From NCBI GenBank assembly GCA_964057225.1, contig OZ059900.1, positions 19,669,638-19,733,637 on the forward strand: 64,000 nucleotides of DNA. Direction: 5' to 3'. This document shows, piece by piece, positions 12,501-23,853 of the stretch. Every line of letters starts with the position of its first letter. The stretch's first letter is position 1. Below the pieces are notes generated by a model, which had not been told where the DNA came from, searched no databases, and saw nothing but the letters and a program-made list of their open reading frames with translations. The DNA is from Auanema rhodensis (lineage: Eukaryota; Nematoda; Chromadorea; Rhabditida; Rhabditidae). A program made the translations under genes and the position numbers.

Positions 12501-13999
12501 ACGAACAATTTTGAGCTAGGTTTCATTGACATTGCATGAGTTTGAACACATGAAATCGTAAGTCAAAACCTTGTTTACAGCGAAATTTCCAAAAACTGGT
12601 TTTCCAGCATAATAAAATATTTCTCATGGAAAATACTGTGTTTTTGTATTTTTCTAGTGTTCAGCATGTAAAATGCTTCATTTTAGTATGTAACACGCTG
12701 AAATTCGTTGCATTTGACGACTCATATGAACAAAAATCGATTTAATCAATATTAGCCATAAGGGGCGTGCCCTCAGAATATGCTAATTTCCTTAATTTTC
12801 TAACCCCTGTTTTTTTGTCGTGAAAGTGGAACTAGACGTTGTACGAACAATTTTGAGCTAGGTTTCATTGACATTGCATGAGTTTGAACACATGAAATCG
12901 TAAGTCAAAACCTTGTTTACAGCGAAATTTCCAAAAACTGGTTTTCCAGCATAATAAAATATTTCTCATGGGAAATACTGTGTTTTTGTATTTTTCTAGT
13001 GTTCAGCATGTAAAATGCTTCATTTTAGTATGTAACACGCTGAAATTCGTTGCATTTGACGACTCATATGAACAAAAATCGATTTAATCAATATTAGCCA
13101 TAAGGGGCGTGCCCTCAGAATATGCTAATTTCCTTAATTTTCTAACCCCTGTTTTTTTGTCGTGAAAGTGGAACTAGACGTTGTACGAACAATTTTGAGC
13201 TAGGTTTCATTGACATTGCATGAGTTTGAACACAACCTTGTTTACAGCGAAATTTCCAAAAACTGGTTTTCCAGCATAATAAAATATTTCTCATGGAAAA
13301 TACTGTGTTTTTGTATTTTTCTAGTGTTCAGCATGTAAAATGCTTCATTTTAGTATGTAACACGCTGAAATTCGTTGCATTTGACGACTCATATGAACAA
13401 AAATCGATTTAATCAATATTAGCCATAAGGGGCGTGCCCTCAGAATATGCTAATTTCCTTAATTTTCTAACCCCTGTTTTTTTGTCGTGAAAGTGGGACT
13501 AGACGTTGTACGAACAATTTTGAGCTAGGTTTCATTGACATTGCATGAGTTTGAACACATGAAATCGTAAGTCAAAACCTTGTTTACAGCGAAATTTCCA
13601 AAAACTGGTTTTCCAGCATAATAAAATATTTCTCATGGGAAATACTGTGTTTTTGTATTTTTCTAGTGTTCAGCATGTAAAATGCTTCATTTTAGTATGT
13701 AACACGCTGAAATTCGTTGCATTTGACGACTCATATGAACAAAAATCGATTTAATCAATATTAGCCATAAGGGGCGTACCCTCAGAATATGCTAATTCCC
13801 TTAATTTTCTAACCCCTGTTTTTTTGTCGTGAAAGTGGAACTAGACGTTGTACGAACAATTTTGAGCTAGGTTTCATTGACATTGCATGAGTTTGAACAC
13901 ATGAAATCGTAAGTCAAAACCTTGTTTACAGCGAAATTTCCAAAAACTGGTTTTCCAGCATAATAAAATATTTCTCATGGGAAATACTGTGTTTTTGTA
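9560..13999 (+). repeat. Higher-order segment H3, truncated copy of H2
   Basis: H3 repeats the H2 marker series: T120/T168/G193 monomer, A132, G33, atacagtg with ttcact (10583), A208 pair (10928 and 11270), agttttcag (11954), A335, and the same 17-bp deletion. The deletions are 5455 bp apart whereas the segment starts are 5797 bp apart. The difference is exactly one monomer, and the missing one corresponds to the H2 copy at 6157. After the deletion the series departs from H2, adds an A132 monomer at 13647, and is cut at 13999 by the first orientation switch. A singleton gatgact occurs near 11007. Confidence 0.85.
13225..13245 (+). other. 17-bp deletion within a monomer (second copy)
   Basis: The monomer starting at 12980 lacks the same monomer positions 256-272 as the copy at 7780. 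Here it lacks the aaaccc change, and the A335 variant follows it at 13294. The spacing from the first deletion is 5455 bp, one monomer short of the 5797-bp offset of the surrounding segments. Confidence 0.95.
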
Positions 14000-14010
14000 A
14001 AAATTGTTCG
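13990..14010. other. Forward-to-reverse junction J1
   Basis: Forward sequence ends at monomer position 11 (GTTTTTGTA, last base 13999), and the complement of monomer position 217 begins at 14000 (AAAATTGTTCG). A single A is shared or ambiguous. No foreign sequence lies at the join. The first base able to pair across the join is position 217, so forward positions 218-342 and 1-11 would form a 136-base unpaired loop. The identical breakpoint is found at 18953/18954. Confidence 0.95.
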
Positions 14011-17000
14011 TACAACGTCTAGTCCCACTTTCACGACAAAAAAACAGGAGTTAGAAAATTAAGGAAATTAGCATATTCTGAGGGCACGCCCCTTATAGCT
14101 AATATTGATTAAATCGATTTTTGTTCATATGAGTCGTCAAATGCAACGAATTTCAGCGTGTTACATACTAAAATGAAGCATTTTACATGCTGAACACTAG
14201 AAAAATACAAAAACACAGTATTTCCCATGAGAAATATTTTATTATGCTGGAAAACCAGTTTTTGGAAATTTCGCTGTAAACAAGGTTTTGACTTACGATT
14301 TCATGTGTTCAAACTCATGCAATGTCAATGAAACCTAGCTCAAAATTGTTCGTACAACGTCTAGTTCCACTTTCACGACAAAAAAACAGGGGTTAGAAAA
14401 TTAAGGGAATTAGCATATTCTGAGGGCACGCCCCTTATGGCTAATATTGATTAAATCGATTTTTGTTCATATGAGTCGTCAAATGCAACGAATTTCAGCG
14501 TGTTACATACTAAAATGAAGCATTTTACATGCTGAACACTAGAAAAATACAAAAACACAGTATTTCCCATGAGAAATATTTTATTATGCTGGAAAACCAG
14601 TTTTTGGAAATTTCGCTGTAAACAAGGTTTTGACTTACGATTTCATGTGTTCAAACTCATGCAATGTCAATGAAACCTAGCTCAAAATTGTTCGTACAAC
14701 GTCTAGTTCCACTTTCACGACAAAAAAACAGGGGTTAGAAAATTAAGGGAATTAGCATATTCTGAGGGCACGCCCCTTATGGCTAATATTGATTAAATCG
14801 ATTTTTGTTCATATGAGTCGTCAAATGCAACGAATTTCAGCGTGTTACATACTAAAATGAAGCATTTTACATGCTGAACACTAGAAAAATACAAAAACAC
14901 AGTATTTTCCATGAGAAATATTTTATTATGCTGGAAAACCAGTTTTTGGAAATTTCGCTGTAAACAAGGTTTTGACTTACGATTTCATGTGTTCAAACTC
15001 ATGCAATGTCAATGAAACCTAGCTCAAAATTGTTCGTACAACGTCTAGTCCCACTTTCACGACAAAAAAACAGGGGTTAGAAAATTAAGGAAATTAGCAT
15101 ATTCTGAGGGCACGCCCCTTATGGCTAATATTGATTAAATCGATTTTTGTTCATATGAGTCGTCAAATGCAACGAATTTCAGCGTGTTACATACTAAAAT
15201 GAAGCATTTTACATGCTGAACACTAGAAAAATACAAAAACACAGTATTTCCCATGAGAAATATTTTATTATGCTGGAAAACCAGTTTTTGGAAATTTCGC
15301 TGTAAACAAGGTTTTGACTTACGATTTCATGTGTTCAAACTCATGCAATGTCAATGAAACCTAGCTCAAAATTGTTCGTACAACGTCTAGTTCCACTTTC
15401 ACGACAAAAAAACAGGGGTTAGAAAATTAAGGAAATTAGCATATTCTGAGGGCACGCCCCTTATGGCTAATATTGATTAAATCGATTTTTGTTCATTAGG
15501 TCGTCAAATGCAACGAATTTCAGCGTGTTACATACTAAAATGAAGCATTTTACATGCTGAACACTAGAAAAATACAAAAACACAGTATTTCCCATGAGAA
15601 ATATTTTATTATGCTGGAAAACCAGTTTTTGGAAATTTCGCTGTAAACAAGGTTTTGACTTACGATTTCATGTGTTCAAACTCATGCAATGTCAATGAAA
15701 CCTAGCTCAAAATTGTTCGTACAACGTCTAGTTCCACTTTCACGACAAAAAAACAGGGGTTAGAAAATTAAGGGAATTAGCATATTCTGAGGGCACGCCC
15801 CTTATGGCTAATATTGATTAAATCGATTTTTGTTCATATGAGTCGTCAAATGCAACGAATTTCAGCGTGTTACATACGCAAATGAAGCATTTCACATGCT
15901 GAACACTAGAAAAATACAAAAACACAGTATTTCCCATGAGAAATATTTTATTATGCTGGAAAACCAGTTTTTGGAAATTTCGCTGTAAACAAGGTTTTGA
16001 CTTACGATTTCATGTGTTCAAACTCATGCAATGTCAATGAAACCTAGCTCAAAATTGTTCGTACAACGTCTAGTCCCACTTTCACGACAAAAAAACAGGG
16101 GTTAGAAAATTAAGGAAATTAGCATATTCTGAGGGCACGCCCCTTATGGCTAATATTGATTAAATCGATTTTTGTTCATATGAGTCGTCAAATGCAACGA
16201 ATTTCAGCGTGTTACATACTAAAATGAAGCATTTTACATGCTGAACACTAGAAAAATACAAAAACACAGTATTTCCCATGAGAAATATTTTATTATGCTG
16301 GAAAACCAGTTTTTGGAAATTTCGCTGTAAACAAGGTTTTGACTTACGATTTCATGTGTTCAAACTCATGCAATGTCAATGAAACCTAGCTCAAAATTGT
16401 TCGTACAACGTCTAGTTCCACTTTCACGACAAAAAAACAGGGGTTAGAAAATTAAGGAAATTAGCATATTCTGAGGGCACGCCCCTTATGGCTAATATTG
16501 ATTAAATCGATTTTTGTTCATATGAGTCGTCAAATGCAACGAATTTCAGCGTGTTACATACGCAAATGAAGCATTTCACATGCTGAACACTAGAAAAATA
16601 CAAAAACACAGTATTTCCCATGAGAAATATTTTATTATGCTGGAAAACCAGTTTTTGGAAATTTCGCTGTAAACAAGGTTTTGACTTACGATTTCATGTG
16701 TTCAAACTCATGCAATGTCAATGAAACCTAGCTCAAAATTGTTCGTACAACGTCTAGTTCCACTTTCACGACAAAAAAACAGGGGTTAGAAAATTAAGGA
16801 AATTAGCATATTCTGAGGGCACGCCCCTTATGGCTAATATTGATTAAATCGATTTTTGTTCATATGAGTCGTCAAATGCAACGAATTTCAGCGTGTTACA
16901 TACTAAAATGAAGCATTTTACATGCTGAACACTAGAAAAATACAAAAACACAGTATTTCCCATGAGAAATATTTTATTATGCTGGAAAACCAGTTTTTGG

Positions 17001-17860
17001 AAATTTCGCTGTAAACAAGGTTTTGACTTACGATTTCATGTGTTCAAACTCATGCAATGTCAATGAAACCTAGCTCAAAATTGTTCGTACAACGTCTAGT
17101 TCCACTTTCACGACAAAAAAACAGGGGTTAGAAAATTAAGGAAATTAGCATATTCTGAGGGCACGCCCCTTATGGCTAATATTGATTAAATCGATTTTTG
17201 TTCATATGAGTCGTCAAATGCTACGAATTTCAGCGTGTTACATACTAAAATGAAGCATTTTACATGCTGAACACTAGAAAAATACAAAAACACAGTATTT
17301 CCCATGAGAAATATTTTATTATGCTGGAAAACCAGTTTTTGGAAATTTCGCTGTAAACAAGGTTTTGACTTACGATTTCATGTGTTCAAACTTATGCAAT
17401 GTCAATGAAACCTAGCAAAAAATTGTTCGTACAACGTCTAGTCCCACTTTCACGACAAAAAAACAGGGGTTAGAAAATTAAGGGAATTAGCATATTCTGA
17501 GGGCACGCCCCTTATGGCTAATATTGATTAAATCGATTTTTGTTCATATGAGTCGTCAAATGCAACGAATTTCAGCGTGTTACATACTAAAATGAAGCAT
17601 TTTACATGCTGAACACTAGAAAAATACAAAAACACAGTATTTCCCATGAGAAATATTTTATTATGCTGGAAAACCAGTTTTTGGAAATTTCGCTGTAAAC
17701 AAGGTTTTGACTTACGATTTCATGTGTTCAAACTCATGCAATGTCAATGAAACCTAGCTCAAAATTGTTCGTACAACGTCTAGTTCCACTTTCACGACAA
17801 AAAAACAGGGGTTAGAAAATTAAGGAAATTAGCATATTCTGAGGGCACGCCTCTTATGGC
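14000..17860 (-). repeat. Inverted satellite block R1 (11.3 monomers)
   Basis: The 342-bp monomer runs here in reverse complement from position 217 down to position 118: 11 x 342 + 100 bp, less one 1-bp deletion near 15497 where TTCATATGAGTC has become TTCATTAGGTC. Read on the minus strand from the right, the marker order is: TTTTTTGCTAGG with gcataag (17415-17390), TTCGTAGC (near 17220), plain, gcgtatg (16560), plain with G193, gcgtatg (15877), the deletion copy, plain, G193, A335 (14901), two C152 copies, and finally the T120/T168/G193 marker at the left edge. R2 and the forward arm after 23842 carry the same series. Confidence 0.97.
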
Positions 17861-17872
17861 GAAATTTCCAAA
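17850..17872. other. Reverse-to-forward junction J2
   Basis: Reverse sequence ends at the complement of monomer position 118 (CTTATGGC) and forward sequence continues from position 287 (GAAATTTCC) at 17861. The dinucleotide GC at 17859-17860 fits both sides, giving 2-bp microhomology. Just inside the reverse side the usual cgcccctta reads cgcctctta, a private C-to-T change that is also present at the second copy of this junction (23841). The first 169 bases on the reverse side have no partner immediately across the join and would form the loop of a hairpin. Confidence 0.95.
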
Positions 17873-18953
17873 AACTGGTTTTCCAGCATAATAAAATATT
17901 TCTCATGGGAAATACTGTGTTTTTGTATTTTTCTAGTGTTCAGCATGTAAAATGCTTCATTTTAGTATGTAACACGCTGAAATTCGTTGCATTTGACGAC
18001 TCATATGAACAAAAATCGATTTAATCAATATTAGCCATAAGGGGCGTGCCCTCAGAATATGCTAATTCCCTTAATTTTCTAACCCCTGTTTTTTTGTCGT
18101 GAAAGTGGGACTAGACGTTGTACGAACAATTTTTTGCTAGGTTTCATTGACATTGCATAAGTTTGAACACATGAAATCGTAAGTCAAAACCTTGTTTACA
18201 GCGAAATTTCCAAAAACTGGTTTTCCAGCATAATAAAATATTTCTCATGGGAAATACTGTGTTTTTGTATTTTTCTAGTGTTCAGCATGTAAAATGCTTC
18301 ATTTTAGTATGTAACACGCTGAAATTCGTTGCATTTGACGACTCATATGAACAAAAATCGATTTAATCAATATTAGCCATAAGGGGCGTGCCCTCAGAAT
18401 ATGCTAATTCCCTTAATTTTCTAACCCCTGTTTTTTTGTCGTGAAAGTGAAACTAGACGTTGTACAAACAATTTTGAGCTAGGTTTCATTGACATTGCAT
18501 GAGTTTGAACACATGAAATCGTAAGTCAAAACCTTGTTTACAGCGAAATTTCCAAAAACTGGTTTTCCAGCATAATAAAATATTTCTCATGGGAAATACT
18601 GTGTTTTTGTATTTTTCTAGTGTTCAGCATGTAAAATGCTTCATTTTAGTATGTAACACGCTGAAATTCGTTGCATTTGACGACTCATATGAACAAAAAT
18701 CGATTTAATCAATATTAGCCATAAGGGGCGTGCCCTCAGAATATGCTAATTCCCTTAATTTTCTAACCCCTGTTTTTTTGTCGTGAAAGTGAAACTAGAC
18801 GTTGTACAAACAATTTTGAGCTAGGTTTCATTGACATTGCATGAGTTTGAACACATGAAATCGTAAGTCAAAACCTTGTTTACAGCGAAATTTCCAAAAA
18901 CTGGTTTTCCAGCATAATAAAATATTTCTCATGGGAAATACTGTGTTTTTGTA
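17861..18953 (+). repeat. Forward satellite block 2 (3.2 monomers)
   Basis: This is a 1093-bp forward island between the two inverted blocks. It runs from monomer position 287 to position 11, exactly 67 + 3 x 342. Its first full monomer has G193, CAATTTTTTGCTAGG and gcataag (18130-18160), the same variant as in the adjoining inverted arm. The next two carry gtgaaactag with A208 (gtacaaac). That rare pair of changes recurs in a single monomer near 34690. Confidence 0.97.
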
Positions 18954-18964
18954 AAAATTGTTCG
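18944..18964. other. Forward-to-reverse junction J3, copy of J1
   Basis: The join at 18953/18954 again connects forward monomer position 11 to the complement of position 217, identical base for base to J1 at 13999/14000. The distance between them is 4954 bp. The following inverted monomer is in both cases the T120/T168/G193 marker copy, so the junctions are copies of one rearrangement and not independent events. Confidence 0.95.
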
Positions 18965-21900
18965 TACAACGTCTAGTCCCACTTTCACGACAAAAAAACA
19001 GGAGTTAGAAAATTAAGGAAATTAGCATATTCTGAGGGCACGCCCCTTATAGCTAATATTGATTAAATCGATTTTTGTTCATATGAGTCGTCAAATGCAA
19101 CGAATTTCAGCGTGTTACATACTAAAATGAAGCATTTTACATGCTGAACACTAGAAAAATACAAAAACACAGTATTTCCCATGAGAAATATTTTATTATG
19201 CTGGAAAACCAGTTTTTGGAAATTTCGCTGTAAACAAGGTTTTGACTTACGATTTCATGTGTTCAAACTCATGCAATGTCAATGAAACCTAGCTCAAAAT
19301 TGTTCGTACAACGTCTAGTTCCACTTTCACGACAAAAAAACAGGGGTTAGAAAATTAAGGGAATTAGCATATTCTGAGGGCACGCCCCTTATGGCTAATA
19401 TTGATTAAATCGATTTTTGTTCATATGAGTCGTCAAATGCAACGAATTTCAGCGTGTTACATACTAAAATGAAGCATTTTACATGCTGAACACTAGAAAA
19501 ATACAAAAACACAGTATTTCCCATGAGAAATATTTTATTATGCTGGAAAACCAGTTTTTGGAAATTTCGCTGTAAACAAGGTTTTGACTTACGATTTCAT
19601 GTGTTCAAACTCATGCAATGTCAATGAAACCTAGCTCAAAATTGTTCGTACAACGTCTAGTTCCACTTTCACGACAAAAAAACAGGGGTTAGAAAATTAA
19701 GGGAATTAGCATATTCTGAGGGCACGCCCCTTATGGCTAATATTGATTAAATCGATTTTTGTTCATATGAGTCGTCAAATGCAACGAATTTCAGCGTGTT
19801 ACATACTAAAATGAAGCATTTTACATGCTGAACACTAGAAAAATACAAAAACACAGTATTTTCCATGAGAAATATTTTATTATGCTGGAAAACCAGTTTT
19901 TGGAAATTTCGCTGTAAACAAGGTTTTGACTTACGATTTCATGTGTTCAAACTCATGCAATGTCAATGAAACCTAGCTCAAAATTGTTCGTACAACGTCT
20001 AGTCCCACTTTCACGACAAAAAAACAGGGGTTAGAAAATTAAGGAAATTAGCATATTCTGAGGGCACGCCCCTTATGGCTAATATTGATTAAATCGATTT
20101 TTGTTCATATGAGTCGTCAAATGCAACGAATTTCAGCGTGTTACATACTAAAATGAAGCATTTTACATGCTGAACACTAGAAAAATACAAAAACACAGTA
20201 TTTCCCATGAGAAATATTTTATTATGCTGGAAAACCAGTTTTTGGAAATTTCGCTGTAAACAAGGTTTTGACTTACGATTTCATGTGTTCAAACTCATGC
20301 AATGTCAATGAAACCTAGCTCAAAATTGTTCGTACAACGTCTAGTTCCACTTTCACGACAAAAAAACAGGGGTTAGAAAATTAAGGAAATTAGCATATTC
20401 TGAGGGCACGCCCCTTATGGCTAATATTGATTAAATCGATTTTTGTTCATATGAGTCGTCAAATGCAACGAATTTCAGCGTGTTACATACGCAAATGAAG
20501 CATTTCACATGCTGAACACTAGAAAAATACAAAAACACAGTATTTCCCATGAGAAATATTTTATTATGCTGGAAAACCAGTTTTTGGAAATTTCGCTGTA
20601 AACAAGGTTTTGACTTACGATTTCATGTGTTCAAACTCATGCAATGTCAATGAAACCTAGCTCAAAATTGTTCGTACAACGTCTAGTTCCACTTTCACGA
20701 CAAAAAAACAGGGGTTAGAAAATTAAGGAAATTAGCATATTCTGAGGGCACGCCCCTTATGGCTAATATTGATTAAATCGATTTTTGTTCATATGAGTCG
20801 TCAAATGCAACGAATTTCAGCGTGTTACATACGCAAATGAAGCATTTCACATGCTGAACACTAGAAAAATACAAAAACACAGTATTTCCCATGAGAAATA
20901 TTTTATTATGCTGGAAAACCAGTTTTTGGAAATTTCGCTGTAAACAAGGTTTTGACTTACGATTTCATGTGTTCAAACTCATGCAATGTCAATGAAACCT
21001 AGCTCAAAATTGTTCGTACAACGTCTAGTTCCACTTTCACGACAAAAAAACAGGGGTTAGAAAATTAAGGAAATTAGCATATTCTGAGGGCACGCCCCTT
21101 ATGGCTAATATTGATTAAATCGATTTTTGTTCATATGAGTCGTCAAATGCAACGAATTTCAGCGTGTTACATACTAAAATGAAGCATTTTACATGCTGAA
21201 CACTAGAAAAATACAAAAACACAGTATTTCCCATGAGAAATATTTTATTATGCTGGAAAACCAGTTTTTGGAAATTTCGCTGTAAACAAGGTTTTGACTT
21301 ACGATTTCATGTGTTCAAACTCATGCAATGTCAATGAAACCTAGCTCAAAATTGTTCGTACAACGTCTAGTTCCACTTTCACGACAAAAAAACAGGGGTT
21401 AGAAAATTAAGGAAATTAGCATATTCTGAGGGCACGCCCCTTATGGCTAATATTGATTAAATCGATTTTTGTTCATATGAGTCGTCAAATGCAACGAATT
21501 TCAGCGTGTTACATACTAAAATGAAGCATTTTACATGCTGAACACTAGAAAAATACAAAAACACAGTATTTCCCATGAGAAATATTTTATTATGCTGGAA
21601 AACCAGTTTTTGGAAATTTCGCTGTAAACAAGGTTTTGACTTACGATTTCATGTGTTCAAACTCATGCAATGTCAATGAAACCTAGCTCAAAATTGTTCG
21701 TACAACGTCTAGTTCCACTTTCACGACAAAAAAACAGGGGTTAGAAAATTAAGGAAATTAGCATATTCTGAGGGCACGCCCCTTATGGCTAATATTGATT
21801 AAATCGATTTTTGTTCATATGAGTCGTCAAATGCAACGAATTTCAGCGTGTTACATACGCAAATGAAGCATTTCACATGCTGAACACTAGAAAAATACAA

Positions 21901-23841
21901 AAACACAGTATTTCCCATGAGAAATATTTTATTATGCTGGAAAACCAGTTTTTGGAAATTTCGCTGTAAACAAGGTTTTGACTTACGATTTCATGTGTTC
22001 AAACTCATGCAATGTCAATGAAACCTAGCTCAAAATTGTTCGTACAACGTCTAGTTCCACTTTCACGACAAAAAAACAGGGGTTAGAAAATTAAGGAAAT
22101 TAGCATATTCTGAGGGCACGCCCCTTATGGCTAATATTGATTAAATCGATTTTTGTTCATATGAGTCGTCAAATGCAACGAATTTCAGCGTGTTACATAC
22201 ACAAATGAAGCATTTCACATGCTGAACACTAGAAAAATACAAAAACACAGTATTTCCCATGAGAAATATTTTATTATGCTGGAAAACCAGTTTTTGGAAA
22301 TTTCGCTGTAAACAAGGTTTTGACTTACGATTTCATGTGTTCAAACTCATGCAATGTCAATGAAACCTAGCTCAAAATTGTTCGTACAACGTCTAGTTCC
22401 ACTTTCACGACAAAAAAACAGGGGTTAGAAAATTAAGGAAATTAGCATATTCTGAGGGCACGCCCCTTATGGCTAATATTGATTAAATCGATTTTTGTTC
22501 ATATGAGTCGTCAAATGCAACGAATTTCAGCGTGTTACATACTAAAATGAAGCATTTTACATGCTGAACACTAGAAAAATACAAAAACACAGTATTTCCC
22601 ATGAGAAATATTTTATTATGCTGGAAAACCAGTTTTTGGAAATTTCGCTGTAAACAAGGTTTTGACTTACGATTTCATGTGTTCAAACTCATGCAATGTC
22701 AATGAAACCTAGCTCAAAATTGTTCGTACAACGTCTAGTTCCACTTTCACGACAAAAAAACAGGGGTTAGAAAATTAAGGAAATTAGCATATTCTGAGGG
22801 CACGCCCCTTATGGCTAATATTGATTAAATCGATTTTTGTTCATATGAGTCGTCAAATGCTACGAATTTCAGCGTGTTACATACTAAAATGAAGCATTTT
22901 ACATGCTGAACACTAGAAAAATACAAAAACACAGTATTTCCCATGAGAAATATTTTATTATGCTGGAAAACCAGTTTTTGGAAATTTCGCTGTAAACAAG
23001 GTTTTGACTTACGATTTCATGTGTTCAAACTTATGCAATGTCAATGAAACCTAGCAAAAAATTGTTCGTACAACGTCTAGTCCCACTTTCACGACAAAAA
23101 AACAGGGGTTAGAAAATTAAGGGAATTAGCATATTCTGAGGGCACGCCCCTTATGGCTAATATTGATTAAATCGATTTTTGTTCATATGAGTCGTCAAAT
23201 GCAACGAATTTCAGCGTGTTACATACTAAAATGAAGCATTTTACATGCTGAACACTAGAAAAATACAAAAACACAGTATTTCCCATGAGAAATATTTTAT
23301 TATGCTGGAAAACCAGTTTTTGGAAATTTCGCTGTAAACAAGGTTTTGACTTACGATTTCATGTGTTCAAACTTATGCAATGTCAATGAAACCTAGCAAA
23401 AAAATGTTCGTACAACGTCTAGTCCCACTTTCACGACAAAAAAACAGGGGTTAGAAAATTAAGGGAATTAGCATATTCTGAGGGCACGCCCCTTATGGCT
23501 AATATTGATTAAATCGATTTTTGTTCATATGAGTCGTCAAATGCAACGAATTTCAGCGTGTTACATACTAAAATGAAGCATTTTACATGCTGAACACTAG
23601 AAAAATACAAAAACACAGTATTTCCCATGAGAAATATTTTAATATGTTGGAAAACCAGTTTTTGGAAATTTCGCTGTAAACAAGGTTTTGACTTACGATT
23701 TCATGTGTTCAAACTCATGCAATGTCAATGAAACCTAGCTCAAAATTGTTCGTACAACGTCTAGTTCCACTTTCACGACAAAAAAACAGGGGTTAGAAAA
23801 TTAAGGAAATTAGCATATTCTGAGGGCACGCCTCTTATGGC
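18954..23841 (-). repeat. Inverted satellite block R2 (14.3 monomers)
   Basis: The block is 4888 bp, exactly 14 x 342 + 100, from the complement of position 217 to that of position 118. It begins and ends like R1 but holds three more monomers. The gcgtatg variant (catacgcaaatg as printed) is present at about 20490, 20831 and 21857, with a related catacacaaatg at 22199. TTCGTAGC occurs near 22857. The TTTTTTGCTAGG variant is doubled (near 23055, and as agcaaaaaaatg near 23396). A private aatatgttgg lies at 23641. The extra copies suggest local gain in R2 or loss in R1 after the cassette was duplicated. Confidence 0.97.
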
Positions 23842-23853
23842 GAAATTTCCAAA
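23831..23853. other. Reverse-to-forward junction J4, copy of J2
   Basis: The join at 23841/23842 connects the complement of monomer position 118 to forward position 287, with the same GC microhomology and the same neighbouring C-to-T change (cgcctctta) as J2. J2 and J4 are 5981 bp apart, whereas J1 and J3 are 4954 bp apart. The 1027-bp difference is three monomers plus the 1-bp deletion in R1. Confidence 0.95.

Larger units (their letters stand above)
1..13999 (+). repeat. Satellite array, forward block 1 (41 monomers + 11 bp)
   Basis: This is a head-to-tail array of a 342-bp monomer. Monomers begin at 1, 343, 685 and so on, each with GTGTTTTTGTA. The block length plus two 17-bp deletions equals 41 x 342 + 11, so phase is kept throughout. 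Copies differ at a few recurrent sites (monomer coordinates): A/G at 33, C/T at 120, G/A at 132, T/C at 152, C/T at 168, A/G at 193, G/A at 208 and G/A at 335. Most neighbours differ at only a few of these sites, which implies recent homogenisation. The block stops inside a monomer, at position 11, where the orientation flips. No interspersed element or gene is present. Function is unknown; arrays of this kind usually lie in constitutive heterochromatin. Confidence 0.98.

Noticed and set aside
14000-23841. Inverted blocks as terminal inverted repeats of a transposon.
   Set aside because: There are no target-site duplication, transposase remnant or non-satellite sequence at the four junctions; both sides are the same monomer.
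13990-23853. Inversions as pure assembly artefacts.
   Set aside because: Not excluded, but the junctions carry private substitutions and exact monomer counts with coherent mirror order, which a random mis-join would not produce. Read support is needed to settle it.
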